In this document: positions 50,203 through 64,000 of the stretch, in pieces
Layout of the letters: each line of letters opens with the position of its first letter
Position numbering within the stretch: position 1 is the stretch's first letter
Source: Aselliscus stoliczkanus
Lineage: Eukaryota; Chordata; Mammalia; Chiroptera; Hipposideridae
Length of the DNA stretch: 64,000 nt
Assembly: GCA_033961575.1 (NCBI GenBank)
Contig: CM066733.1
Span: 138,186,421 to 138,250,420 of the forward strand
Reading direction: 5' to 3'
Position numbers and translations under genes: made by a program
The notes under the pieces: model-generated
What the model was told of the DNA's origin: nothing
Seen by the model: the letters and a program-made list of their open reading frames with translations, nothing else
Databases searched by the model: none

Positions 50203-50853
50203 CTGAAATATGGCTAACATGTTTTGCTATTAAATAACAACCATAATCACAACACTAAAAGCTCATTTTATTTGAGCATCTTACTACAAGACAAGTATAG
50301 TCCTAGTACTTTATATGGATAGTTCATGTACTCAAGAAGTTAGTTATGCACTGTTTAGCCGGTGATTACCTCACTGACTTCATGAGTTTAGGACTATAAT
50401 TAGCTTTTATTAGGCTAAGGCATTCTCCACTTATGTTGGTCATATTTAACAATATTTTTCTGGTCAATGCCAACATAAACCAGTTTAACCCTGCAACTTT
50501 GCCTAGATAATCCATATAGAAAGATTTTCCGTGACATTCTCAAGTGGAATGAACATTAAGTGAGTGTTTTTTATCGTTCCCTCAGTTTTTCTTTAGGAGT
50601 AATAAAACATGTAAAATCAAAGTAAGACAGATCTTCAATGAACGCTAGGTTGGTCTCTTTTTAGACGCTTTTACCTGTTACTCATCAAGTTAAGGTTTGC
50701 CTCAGTGAGCCCTTGTAGATTAATCTCCCCTACCACTTGTGACTGCTATTTTCTTTTCATAAACAGGCTGTCAACTTGCTGTCTTTTGTCTTTCTTCTTG
50801 TCATCTGTCAAAGTCATTTGAGTTAGGCTGTAGTGATCCTTAAAAAGGGTCTT

Positions 50854-50963
50854 GGGCCGGCCAAGTGGCGTGGTGGTTAAGCGCTGGCTTGGGAAGCCAG
50901 CGGCCCTGGTTCGGTCCCACATAGGAGGGCCAGTGACACTGCCCTCAAAAAAAAAAAAAAAAA
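50854..50963 (+). mobile_element. Short tRNA-derived SINE (copy h)
   Basis: Head 'gggccggccaagtggcgtgg', 'ctggttcggtccc', end 'agtgacactgccctc' and a long A run. The perfect 12-bp target-site duplication aaaaagggtctt is at 50842-50853 and 50964-50975. Little diverged, so young. Confidence 0.96.
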
Positions 50964-51130
50964 AAAAAGGGTCTTTATTCACTGGTAGTTTCATGTGGTT
51001 TGTGTATAAAAGGGTGAGGTTTTTAAAAATATCTGTGCTAAACACAAATCTGATTATTTTACTTTCCCATAATTAAAACCTTTTTATTTTCACTACTGCT
51101 CTTATAGTTTTTCATTTTCTTCAGAATGGC

Positions 51131-51610
51131 TTGCAAAATCCTGCAGCACCTCAGCTCTGTCTCCCTTGCCATCTTTCTCTCTCATTTCTCCCCACTTTGC
51201 ACACTATTTCAGCTAAACTGAACTCTTTAAGTTGTTTGAACAGTCCATGCTGTCTCTCACCTGCAAGCCTTGGCATCCTGACCTTACTGCCCAGACCACT
51301 CTTTTCTTGTTCTCCTCTGCCTCCCCTCCTCACTTGGCCCACTTCTATGCTGCACATTTAGACCTCAGTTTCCTTCTCATCTGTTAGAAATGGTACCATT
51401 TCTAGACCTAGGTTATCACACTCATCTACCTGCTCTATCAGAGCAATTTTCACATTGTATTATCACTGCCTACTTATTTATTTCTGTTTTCAAGAGTCTA
51501 TATATTCCCTAAAGTAAAGTCAGGGATTATATCTTGTCCATGACTATCTTCCCAGCACCCCTTACAGTGCCAGATATACAGATACGTAATAAGTATTTAT
51601 TAAGTGAATA
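51131..51610 (+). repeat. L2 LINE 3' end
   Basis: Long stretch following the L2 3'UTR: pyrimidine-rich lead, 'tctatcagagcaattttcac', 'gcctacttatttatttctg', 'aagtcagggattatatcttg', 'ccagcaccccttacagtgcc', and an ending related to 'aataagtatttattaagtga'. The proline/leucine-rich frame inside is repeat-derived. Confidence 0.75.
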
Positions 51611-51639
51611 GATGTGGGGGATGTTAAGAGATGAATTAG

Positions 51640-53240
51640 AAAGCATGAAGAGGGAAAATATGGAGTACTGTATGTGTCATTCAAGAAGCTTGTCTTATTG
51701 GACCCCAGAGAAGATTTTGAGTAACAGAAAACATACTTTTAGATTTGCATTTGAATTTTCATAGATGTTTCTTGTAGTGAAGTGGAGGATGAGTTGGAGG
51801 TGACAAGACTGTTGACAAGGAGAGTAGTTACTGAACTTTTTGTCCAAGAGAGAAAATATGAGAACCTTAAACTAAATGACCGTGGGAATGAGATGCGGAA
51901 ATAAATTAAATAACCATGAAAACAATAAATGTCATAACCCTTGACAAACTATTTGAAATGGTGTGGGAGAAGGAAGAGAGAAGGGCTATTCAGAGTCCTA
52001 GCTTGGATGATTCTCATATTACTAACAATTGTAAAGTGGTTGAAAACAGATTATTTGAGGAAATTGTATTTGCATAGTGGGATCGATGGGACATCCAAGT
52101 GGAGATGGCCGAGTTGACATTCGCAAGTGTGGGTGTGGTGCTCAGTAAAACATGTGTGTCATCAGTGTTTGGACATAATGAAGGCCTGTGTTTGGATGAG
52201 ATCACCCAGAGAGAATGAGTGTAGAGAGAGTGCTGAAGAGAGAGGAGAGCCCCATAAAGTGTTGGCCTAAAGCACACTAGGTTATAAGGAACAGAAATGC
52301 AGTAAACTTGGATCAAGTGAAGAAGTGGGATGATCGCTGTAAGATTCCTGTCCTAGAACCAAGGACAAGCTACCAACAACAGCCCCTCCCATTGATTGCT
52401 GGACATGGGATGTCTAGAATTAAAGTTTTTGTGTTTCTTAAAGTCTGCTTTCCTCTCATCTCTCTGTTCTGCACATTTTTTCTCTCTTTTCTCCGTCTGC
52501 CTGTCAGTGTCCTTCACAAGTAGCCCAGGCTTCTGCTACCTTAGTAGTTACATAACTTCATCATTCGATTGTTCATCATTCTGTGAGTAAATTGTCTTTG
52601 TCTCTAACTTCAATTCTCAGAGGGAGAATTGACTGAGTAGCTAAGCCTATGATTTGGTTCTCTTTGGTTAGAGGTCCTCCCCTGAGGTCGTGGTATAAAT
52701 ATGACTGCATGAAATATGGGAAGGGAGATCAGTCTTGGGAGGAGGTGTTTGCATGGAGACTGTGGATAGCTTCTGTAGTAGGTTGTTATTCAAAGGAGCA
52801 CTTCTTATATTTTAATGTGCTTATAAATCCACAGAGAATCATGTTAAAATACGGATTTTACATAGTAGATCTGTGTGATTCTGCATGTCTCACAAGCTCC
52901 CAGGTGATGCTACTGGTATAATATTGGAATAACAAGATTATAAGGGCAAGGGGAGCAGGGGCGACTCAGAGAGGGCAGAGAGAAGAGCAGGAGGAGACCA
53001 AAAAGAAGGTAGGAACTAGGGAAAGACTAAAGAATTGAGTGTTCAGAGGTATTGAATATTGCACAGGGTGAGTGAGATAAAATTAGAAGCCTCTTTAGGA
53101 AAAACAATGTCCACAGTCTTGTGAATTCTTTTCAATAGTTCTCAGCAGCGTATGCATTAGAAAGCGAAAGTCGGTGGTTGGATTGATACAGAGCTGGGGA
53201 TTTGCAGTACTGGAATGTGGAAAGGGATAAGAGGCATGAA
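51640..53240 (-). repeat. L2 LINE with reverse-transcriptase remnant
   Basis: Minus-strand peptide at 52316-52014 reads LYTHSLWVISSKH, then CPNTDDTHVLLSTTPTLANV, then ISTWMSHR. This aligns with the L2 RT core 'LYTHSLGDLI...YADDSQIYISSPDLS...ISTWMSNRHLKLN', the catalytic YADD having decayed to NTDD. Flanks up to about 53240 are purine-rich like the rest of the L2 ORF in reverse. The boundaries are approximate and parts such as 52330-52930 may be other sequence. Dead element. Confidence 0.7.
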
Positions 53241-55489
53241 TGTATTAACCAGAAGGTAGATTAAATGATAGATCAGGCAGTTTAGGTTGTTTCAAATTAT
53301 GCTATTAGTTTTTGTTGTTGTTTGCTTGTTTTAATTCTGGGAAAAGTCAACCATTGCTTAAGAGAGAACAGTTTCCCATGAAAATGTATGTGAGTGTGTG
53401 TGCATATGCATGCACATGTGCTTGTGTGTTTACTCCCCATGCAAGAGACATGTATCAATATAATAAGCTGACTCTAAATGGATTTACCACAGTTCACTTG
53501 TTTGGATCTTCCGAAAGTATTACCTTTGCAGTTACATATGGAATATTCTCATGCCAAAGTGATGATGGAGAAACAGGACTTGAAGTTCAAACATGAACAA
53601 TCTTACAGAAGACAGAAATGTGTCTGAGGTGTGCTGCATGTAAATTTCTTTGGAGATTCAAAACCTTGTCAAGCTTAATGGTGCTTCATCAAGGAACCTT
53701 CAGTTCAGCTCCTTGTTAGTTTTCTAGCCATGTCAAACTTTGTTGAACTGATTGAAATAAAATGGTAGCTGCATATCCATGGTGTTTCCAAAGAACATTC
53801 TGAGGTTGAAACATTACAGAGGGAAATCAAACGATTTTCTAGTTAACCTTGGGGAAACCATGTTATAGGGGGAATTTAGGAGAACATTTATATATTGCTT
53901 GCTTGGCTCCTGGGAGTTCTAGGAGATTGGAAGGACCAATCAGTGTAACCCTGGTCTGACAGTGACCCTCCCAACACGGAGATGTCCCCTTTTTGTGCAG
54001 AGCTGGAAGAGGAGGTGGGGGACGGTGGGATGCCTGCCAAGCCTCTCACATTAACAGAATCACAGATTTGTTATGAATTACAAATTCACAGCCAAATTGC
54101 CTGCAGATTCCTTGCCATCCTGAACCACTCTGCACAGAGGCCTGAAATCACTTTAAATACTTGAATGAAGTTGTTCAGTTTGTATATTATCACTTAATAC
54201 ATTCCAGTAACTAGTACATTAGTTAATACAAGTAACTAATGTGTTATTTATATTTTATTTCCTTGATGTTACACCTGATGGCAGTTTATTTCATCTGGAG
54301 AAATAGCGTGTGGCTGCCCTGTCTTTGTAATGATTTCAGCATTAGAACTGGTCCTAGAACCGTCAGCTGCTCACCCCGAGGTTTAATCTCCAGAAACTAC
54401 CAGGCTACAAAATCTTTTAAACTTTTGTAAGCAACTAACTTTTGATTCATTAGAGTTTAATAGTCACATAGATAGTTCAAATAAGGACTTTGAATAGATG
54501 CAAATTGAGCTGACAACTTAAGCTAAATTTTCTGAAGATAGTTTTCACTGGCTAGTTATTCCAACAAATTCATTACTGATAGTTTTACAGACATTCAAAT
54601 GAAGAACAAGATTTCATTGAAATGCATTCATTTTGTTCACTATTTAACACAGTATTAGAAAAACAGTTATTCCATCTACAGATCTATGCTGAAAACAGCT
54701 AAAATTGATCTCTTGATTTATTCCTTAGGATCTGAAACTCATGTTTTCAAGGAATTTTTAAGGAGGATTATATTTGATTTACAGAGACGTACTTGCAGCA
54801 AGAGTGGGATAAACATTCAAATCTCTGAGATAAAAAAAAACCCAATAAGATAATGGTTATTGAGTCTATATCTAAGTGGCCTTTGTAAATTAAGATAGGC
54901 TTTGGGATGACTGGGAGGTTTTCCATTCTAGGTTTGAGTGTCTTTCAAGAATAAAGTCTTGTGAACATATGCACAAGTGAATTATTGCCCAACAGTCACA
55001 AATGTAGGCAAAAGCTGAGGGTAGAATTTGTTTTGTTGTTTAGATTACCTGAAAATTTTTCTTTTGTAAGTTATAAGTATAAATATGTTACTATATCTTT
55101 GTTTTGAGTGGGGTGGCTTGCAGAAGTTATGGTAACCCTTGTTTTACCATGGCTTCATTCAGTGGCTACTTCAGTAGCCATCTTTCTAAGTACTCCTACC
55201 TTAAAGAGAGAAGAAATAAATTTCTTCATCAACTAGTTCATAGTGTATAAATCAATTAGCAGTGACATTTGCTCCAAATGGAAAACCCAAAGCACTATAT
55301 TGTAGACTCTATAGCACTCTTTATTACAATACTTCAAAATTAGTCTCCTAAAACATTAATTTAAGGGTGATTACACTCTTTTAAAGATATTGACCATTGA
55401 AAAACATTGTGTCTTAAAATAGTACTTGAGCTCACACTTTGTTGTGTCATTCATTAAAAAAAAAAAATGTGGCAACTTTTTTTTTCCTA

Positions 55490-55690
55490 GAAAGACACTG
55501 GAAGAGCTGGTTTGAATCTTGGTCCTGCTATCAATTACATGTGTCGCTTTGGGCAAATTATGTAATCTATATTAGCCTAATTGCTTCATTTGAAGATGGA
55601 GGTGAAACAAATTCCCAGGGTTATTATGATGTCAAATGAGATAATATATGTGAAAGACCTTTACTGTGATGTTATCTGAAACTATAATGA
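55490..55690 (+). repeat. MIR element
   Basis: 'gagctggtttgaatcttggt', 'cctgctatcaattacatgtg', 'gctttgggcaaattatgtaa' and 'gggttattatgatgtcaaat' in MIR order. Confidence 0.85.
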
Positions 55691-55949
55691 TCATGATGAT
55701 GCTGTGCCTAACTTAATTGACATTTAATCCAATTAAGATAATCACTATTTAGTAGCACTAACTCTAAATGCTGTCTACTTATGTAGATCAGAATCATATA
55801 GAATAATGCTTTAAATGTTTTTAATGAACATTATGGGTGTTTTCTTTCTCTTTTATATCCCAATGAGTGCCTAAAGGAAAAGAGATTCTACGAAGGTGGG
55901 GTACTAATTTTTCTCTCTTAAATTATAGATGCACAGCTTTAGTGTTATG

Positions 55950-56165
55950 GTAATGATTAATAATAACCAACACTTAAACAGTGCTAACTATGGGCCCAGT
56001 ACAGGTCCAGGACTTTACAGTATTAACCCATCTAATCCTCCCAATAACCTGAGGAGGCAGGTTCTGTTATTCCCACCAGTGGAAACGTGGTAACACTGAG
56101 GCACAGAGAGATGAACTCATTCAAGATTACATAGTCAGTGCTATCAGTCAAATTCAATTTTCCTG
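55950..56165 (-). repeat. MIR element
   Basis: Reverse MIR: 'aataataaccaacacttaaa', 'ttaacccatctaatcctccc', 'ataacctgaggaggcaggtt', 'ctgaggcacagagagatgaa'. Confidence 0.88.
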
Positions 56166-56629
56166 TTCCTTTCATTCAACTCTTAGGATAAAATTTTCAA
56201 AAAACAATGTTTCAGAATAATGGATATCGTGAACCTTACTTGGGTCTTGGATATGGGGAATGGCATCTCATTTTGGAAACATGATGCTACCTGCATGCAT
56301 ACTGAGATGACACAGATAATTGTATCTTATTTTCCTTCCTATTTTTCTCTTTTAATCTTCAGTGCCTATTACTAGATACATTATTTTTAATTTACTAGGA
56401 TTACTTCTGTCTCCTGAGCCCAAGGTAACAGGAAGCTAACCTTATCAGAAAGGCCAGTCATCATACTCCCGTGCTATGGGTGAAATAATGAAGGAAAGAG
56501 CCTCAAAACCCCATCCAAAGGGATGTTCCGGAGCTCATGCCCCCATTATCCTTGGTTCAGACTTAGATTTTGTCTTAGGTTTCTATGCCATATTTAGTCA
56601 TTTTCAATTTAGGCATCTTTGCATTCATT

Positions 56630-56800
56630 TATAAATTTTCTTTATAAATTTAACAAATGTTGTCAAAGGTCTTTTATGTGTCAGGGATGCTCTGAGGAGG
56701 AAGGTAGTGAATATGACAGTACATACTCTCTGCTTGTCAAGCTTAGAGACCAGTAAGAGAAGACAGAAAATAAGCAACAACCTCACAAAAGGAAGTAACA
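56630..56800 (-). repeat. L2 LINE 3'-end relic
   Basis: 'cttttatgtgtcagggatgc', 'gaatatgacagtacatactc' and 'tcaagcttagagaccagtaa' match the reverse L2 3' end. Confidence 0.55.
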
Positions 56801-57479
56801 CAGCTGCTCTGAATAAGGCTGCTGAGAAGAGGAACCCGGTGGTCCAGGGATGGATGAGGGAAGGCATTCGGCGAACACTTGAGGAGCACAAAGCGGTTTT
56901 CTCTGGCTGCCTCAGGTCTTGTACAAGATGTTAGAGACTTAAGAAGGAAGAGCAGAGGGAGGGCAAGTGAGAAAGAAAGGATGGGGAGCAGTGCTGGCAA
57001 GGCAAAGCAGTGCATTGCATGAAGTGGACATGGGGGGAAAAAAAAGAGCAAACAATTCGAGCAGCATAACCTGCACATCCTTGAGTATATCACTGTATCC
57101 TAGAAGGATAAGTCATATTTGTAATCATTACCATTTTCAAGAAAAATTATTGCCTATTCATTCGACTCAATTTAGTAAAAAAAAGGAACACAGTAAATTT
57201 AGAGCCATTTACATTAACATGGTGAAAGTGATTTATTGTTTGAAAATTGATGTGTGGTTTTATGGCAGTGTCTTTATCCAGAATGTTGGATAAATGAGAT
57301 TACTGCCTACATTTATAAAAATACTTAAAAGCAATATGAAAATTAATTGCAGAAGCATTGCTACATAGAAACACAGTAGACCTTGATTTCCAGTTCCAGC
57401 TGGTGGCCAGGCCCTGGATAAGTAATAACTGAGAAACAATTGTCTTACATTTTTCTCTACCTCTTATCACCATCTGTCA

Positions 57480-57645
57480 TTGTATTATTGTTTGTTTATC
57501 TTTGGGGCCAGAACTGAAGTGTGACAATCATTCAACAGAGACATCGTTGTCCCTGTTTATTGGTATATACAAACTATTTAGAATAGTGCCTGACATATAA
57601 CAGGCACTTAGTAAATATTTATTGAATGAATGCATAAGTGAGATG
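57480..57645 (+). repeat. L2/MIR3-type 3' tail
   Basis: 'agaatagtgcctgacatata' and 'acttagtaaatatttattga' then atgaatg is the common L2/MIR 3' terminus. Confidence 0.7.
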
Positions 57646-58009
57646 ATCACACAAGTATATAATTATCAACTGTGATAAACAAATGGGATAAATGATGGTA
57701 CTTTCAAAACTATAAATATCCCACAATGCAAGGTGACGCTATTTATTTGAATTTTAGAAAAAAAATACAATCTGCCAGAAGATAACCTGTTTATTTATTT
57801 TTTGTATTGTTAGCTTTCTCTTTAAACATTTATTTTCTAAGCGTCTCTCTTCCTTTATATCCATAGTTTGTAATATCAAGTTCTATCTTTATGGTTCTGT
57901 AACCCCCATGAACCCAGTTGAGTTGCTCTATAGAGGAGAGATTCTTCGCCAAAGTCAGTGAAGTTTGTGAAATCTGTTGTTGCCTCCTGAGGCCTCATGT
58001 GTTCCCTAA

Positions 58010-60827
<2,818 letters not shown>

Positions 60828-61451
60828 TTGCTGTGTCCTTAAGGAATCAAAAGGTCGTTTTACCCCAGCTGCTAGATGTTTACCAGGTATCTGTTGCAAA
60901 AAGTGTCTCTGTTCCAGAGCTCAGTGCTTTCACACTGTGTTTTGAAGCAACCAAAATTGGCAAGGAAGACAGTGAATGGATGGCTTTCTCCTACTCAAAT
61001 GCATCCTTCCCACAATTACTCAGTTTTATGAAGGCCAAGAATGGCTACTTTCTATCTATTTCTGGCTCAAAGTGCTTACTGAACAGCGCATTACCTGTAA
61101 AGGATAAAGAAGATATTTTCACAGAAAGTTTTGAGCAGCTCTGCATCGTTTGGAATAATTCTTTGGGCTCTGTTGGTGTACATTTCAAAAGAAACTATGA
61201 AGCAGTTCCATGCAATTCTACCATTAGCAAAGTTATTTCTGGGAATGGGAAATTGTTGTTGGGCTCCAATCAAAATGAAATTGCCTCTCTAAAAGGGGAC
61301 ATTTATAACTTTCGACTTTGGAATTTTACCATGAATTCCAAAATGCTCTCCAACCTCAGCTGTAATGTGAAAGGGAATGTGGTCGACTGGCAAAATGACT
61401 TTTGGAATATCCCTACCCTAGCTCTCAAAGCTGAAAGCAACCTAAGCTGTG
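60828..61451 (+). CDS. ADGRG6: ADGRG6 pentraxin-like (PTX) domain exon
   Basis: Codes residues 148-355 (codon 356 is split at the donor). It encodes the extracellular pentraxin/LamG-like domain that follows CUB in GPR126. It begins [14 protein letters not shown] and runs through [10 protein letters not shown], a pentraxin first strand with its Cys near 185. It continues to [13 protein letters not shown], the pentraxin signature near the end, and stops at AESNLSCG. Six N-glycosylation sequons (NAS, NNS, NST, NFT, NLS, NLS) are present, as expected for a secreted face. Acceptor is ttgttctag, donor gtaagt, phase 1 at both ends, 624 bp with no stop or frameshift. The next exon (linker before the hormone-receptor and SEA region) is not in the window. 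A methionine just upstream of the acceptor is intronic and not used as start. Confidence 0.97.
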
Positions 61452-61524
61452 GTAAGTCTGTGGCATATTAACTTGTTTTTTTAAGCATTGTTCTATGAAT
61501 ATGTTTTTCAACAAGAAATTATAC

Positions 61525-61612
61525 ACACATGTATGTATAACGTAATTACATGTATGCATACATATATAATGCTATACATATATGTGTATATATATGTTAG
61601 TATACATACATA
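61525..61612. repeat. TA/TG/CA-rich simple repeat
   Basis: Irregular alternation of acat, gtat and tata blocks; able to fold on itself. Confidence 0.75.
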
Positions 61613-63029
61613 AATGTAGTTGTCATTAATGAGCTCTTTTAATTTTTAAAATGTTATCTACTCAGCCATTCACAGTATACAATTGAGGCCGTGTTTTTTC
61701 AATTGAAGCTTTGGGTCTTAACATTTTCTTTATGTCGTAAAATATCACAGTTAATCACTAAGATAACAGCAATTATAATTAACTCTCAAATAGAAATGTT
61801 AGCACTGGACAGAAACAAAAGAAATTAACAAGTTATTGTTTTTAATCACAAAGAGGATACATTAAAAAGTTGATTGTTATCATCTTGGAATGAAATTTCC
61901 ATGACTATTTAAATAAACAACTACCACCTAAAAGAATAGTATTTACTCAGTCAGTATAAAATATCAAAACTGTCCATTTAAGGAAAATCTTTGATAATCA
62001 GGAATTATCACTGTTTTCTTTGGACTTTTTTTTTCTCTTTGTTTGAAAATGAACATTTGTCCTTTGTTTCAAAAACTCTTCTCTTTTTGGTTGATCTTTG
62101 AGAAACTTTGAATGTGGTATTACTGGAAGTAGCTAAATGCAAAATACTTAGGGAACTAATTCTACGTAACAAAATTATATTAAAATAGACTCCTATCAAA
62201 CATTCTCTATGTACAAAAGTTAATTTTGAAAGACCTTATTTTACTAGAGGATTGATCAAATACAAGAAGTGGAAGTTTCATTATCACTTTTAAATGTTAT
62301 ATGACTAAATCTGAAGTGTTGACAGTGTATGTTTTTTTAGTCACAGGGATAACTCATTAGAGGAGGGACGAAGGGGCCTAATGTTAAAAAGTAATTTCTA
62401 TGTGACTTTGGAGGGAATTCTATCAGAAATTCGTTTCCAACACTCTGACAAAGTAGGATCCATTGTGAAGATCTGAGGCCACCTCCCCAGTTTCTGCGAC
62501 CTGTATTTGCCCTTCTGCCTGCCTGGGGAACTCCTGTCACCTACCGCTCTGTGTGGGTAACCCATCTCTCCATGTGGTCATGGCACTCTGGCAGATGTTG
62601 GGAGGCTATTAAGTGATGTCATTTGAGAGGTATTTCCTTGTGGGTTGTTGGAAAGAGGGTAAACCACGACCTTGTTCCAGAAGGAGACTGCGGAACTTTG
62701 TAAGGGTGAATGGTGTTCCCCAGCTCTTGTCAGTACGATTAGCCACAGAGAACCTTCGGGACTCCTGAGAAGTCTTTCACTCAGTGAGGAAATTTAAGAA
62801 GATCAAGTGGATGTGTTTGGTACGGGGTGGTGCACAGGTGAAGCGGGCAGTGATGCACTGCCTACATCCAGGGTGATGATTTTTATTTGAGGGGCCTGTT
62901 TTCACCATATCCTCGGTCATCAGTAAAACTTAATATAGGCCATTTAACATTTGCCTTTCGGTGGGGCAATTTGAGGATTATGGGATCCAAACCAACAAAA
63001 AATAAAAAGAATTGGTTAAGGATATTAAT

Positions 63030-63290
63030 AATTGCTAATACTTCATTTATACTGAAATTGAATACATATTATATACTAGGTACTGACTGTTTTAAGCATT
63101 TCACACACTATAACTCATTTCCTACAACATAGATCCCCTGATGTGGGTTTTACTATTAACCCTATTTTGCAGATGAGAAATCTGAGGCACAAAGAGATGA
63201 AGGAATTTAACCAATGTCAATTAGTAAGTGATGAAGCCTGAAATTTAACCCAGAAAGTTTGGTTTTAGAGCCATGCTCTCTTAACCAGTA
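63030..63290 (-). repeat. MIR element
   Basis: Reverse MIR: 'tatactaggtactgactgtt', 'aagcatttcacacactataa', 'ccctattttgcagatgagaa', 'ctgaggcacaaagagatgaa', 'tttaacccagaaagtttgg'. Confidence 0.88.
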
Positions 63291-63546
63291 TAAATTAGAC
63301 TGTTCTTCAGAATAAGCAGGACTAGAAAATGGGGCATAGTACCAGAGTAGGTGAGCTAATTCTTACCCAGATAGGAAGTAGGAAGGTCCAAAAGCTATCT
63401 CTTTTGGTCAGCGTGCCTTCTATGGGAAAACACTAGCTTTCCAGGGTGTGAACATAGTATTTGTTTTAAACAAAATCAATAAGGTTTCTTTTCTGCAATA
63501 TGATATAATGTACAAGAGTTCCTAAACTTCTCTAAGAAATCCTATA

Positions 63547-63660
63547 GACCAGGAATTGACAAATGAGGAGGGCCTGTGGCAGACCACCTGTTTTTGTAAA
63601 TAAAGTTTTATTGGGGCACAGCCATGCCCGTGAGTTTTTGTAGTGTCTTTAGCAGTCTTT
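63547..63660 (+). mobile_element. hAT-Charlie-type MITE fragment
   Basis: 'cacctgtttttgtaaataaa' followed by 'gttttattggggcacagcca' and 'tgcccgtgagtttttgtagt' is a well-known mammalian MER hAT word order. Only the left part is recognisable; the exact subfamily is uncertain. Confidence 0.65.
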
Positions 63661-64000
63661 AAAACTCCTTTCCCAAGGCTTAACATTACCAGAATGCACC
63701 AGATACATGCTTATGTAGTTCAGTCATCTATAAGTTTTCAAAATGATTTCATTCGAAGGAGTGGCACAAGCTTACCCAGTGAATGTACTTGAATTCCTTT
63801 CATTTTTATAGTGGTCTTCTTGACATTCCATGATGACACTAAACACCCACATTCCGTGGATTTAGATATCCTGGACTGTGTTTCAGGAGTCACAACAGGA
63901 GAGGGAGGAGAGGGAGTTTCCTGCTGCTTCATCACCAGCTTTGGGAGTAGAAGAACTAAGTCACTTATTAACTGACAGGAAATACCTGTAACCCAGATTA

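Larger units (their letters stand above)
61452..64000 (+). other. ADGRG6: ADGRG6 intron 4, 5' part
   Basis: Begins gtaagtctg. I looked for the next coding exon (a peptide beginning SYLIPLP in known mammals) and did not see it, so the intron runs past the window. It contains a TATG-rich tract near 61530-61610, a MIR at 63030-63290 and a hAT fragment at 63547-63660. 61620-63020 shows nothing I recognise. Confidence 0.85.

Noticed and set aside
51131..51361. Pro/Leu/Ser-rich 76-codon frame.
   Set aside because: Falls in the pyrimidine-rich 3' region of an L2 element.
56625..57293. Cluster of overlapping frames of 75-116 codons on both strands.
   Set aside because: Overlaps an L2 relic at its start and shows no domain. 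The hydrophobic minus frame reflects purine-rich + strand sequence.
61452..64000. Search for the next ADGRG6 coding exon.
   Set aside because: No frame resembles the linker or hormone-receptor region, and the open frames here are short and unrelated.

Overview
This is a piece of a mammalian nuclear genome, almost certainly from a bat. The evidence is splice-structured exons in an AT-rich background and ancient mammalian repeats (MIR, L2, L1M, MER5A, Tigger). There is also a young tRNA-derived SINE of the bat VES type (5416-5606; body with the words 'ctagttgtggagggc' and 'gaaccggcaaccttggtg'), which I associate with Yinpterochiroptera (horseshoe, leaf-nosed or fruit bats). Genus and species cannot be fixed by eye.

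The window holds one protein-coding gene, on the + strand: the 5' part of ADGRG6 (GPR126), an adhesion G-protein-coupled receptor. Three coding exons are visible. 5916-6016 encodes the start and signal peptide. 58308-58649 encodes the CUB domain. 60828-61451 encodes the pentraxin-like (PTX) domain. All junctions are phase 1 with gt..ag borders, and together they give an uninterrupted N-terminal ectodomain of about 355 residues. The 5'UTR exon and promoter are presumably upstream of position 1. The hormone-receptor/SEA region, GAIN and 7TM exons lie beyond 64000.

Layout: 1-5915, end of intron 1 (VES-type SINE, 466-bp composite SINE, Tigger relic, MIRs). 5916-6016, signal-peptide exon. 6017-58307, a 52-kb intron 2 carrying eight short tRNA-derived SINEs with clear target-site duplications, two palindromic mariner MITEs, L1M and L2 remnants, an RTE-clade LINE 3' end at 43.4-44.1 kb, a MER5A, MIRs and microsatellites. 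58308-58649, CUB exon. 58650-60827, intron 3. 60828-61451, PTX exon. 61452-64000, start of intron 4.

I found no new biological system here: no second gene, no CRISPR array, no operon and no intact mobile element. The points worth a second look are modest. They are a composite SINE that appears to be the parent of the short SINE family, a well-preserved RTE reverse-transcriptase tail, the MITE hairpins in the sense direction of the host gene, a substitution beside the signal-peptide cleavage site, and a few candidate regulatory stretches. Family names were assigned by recognition, not by database search.
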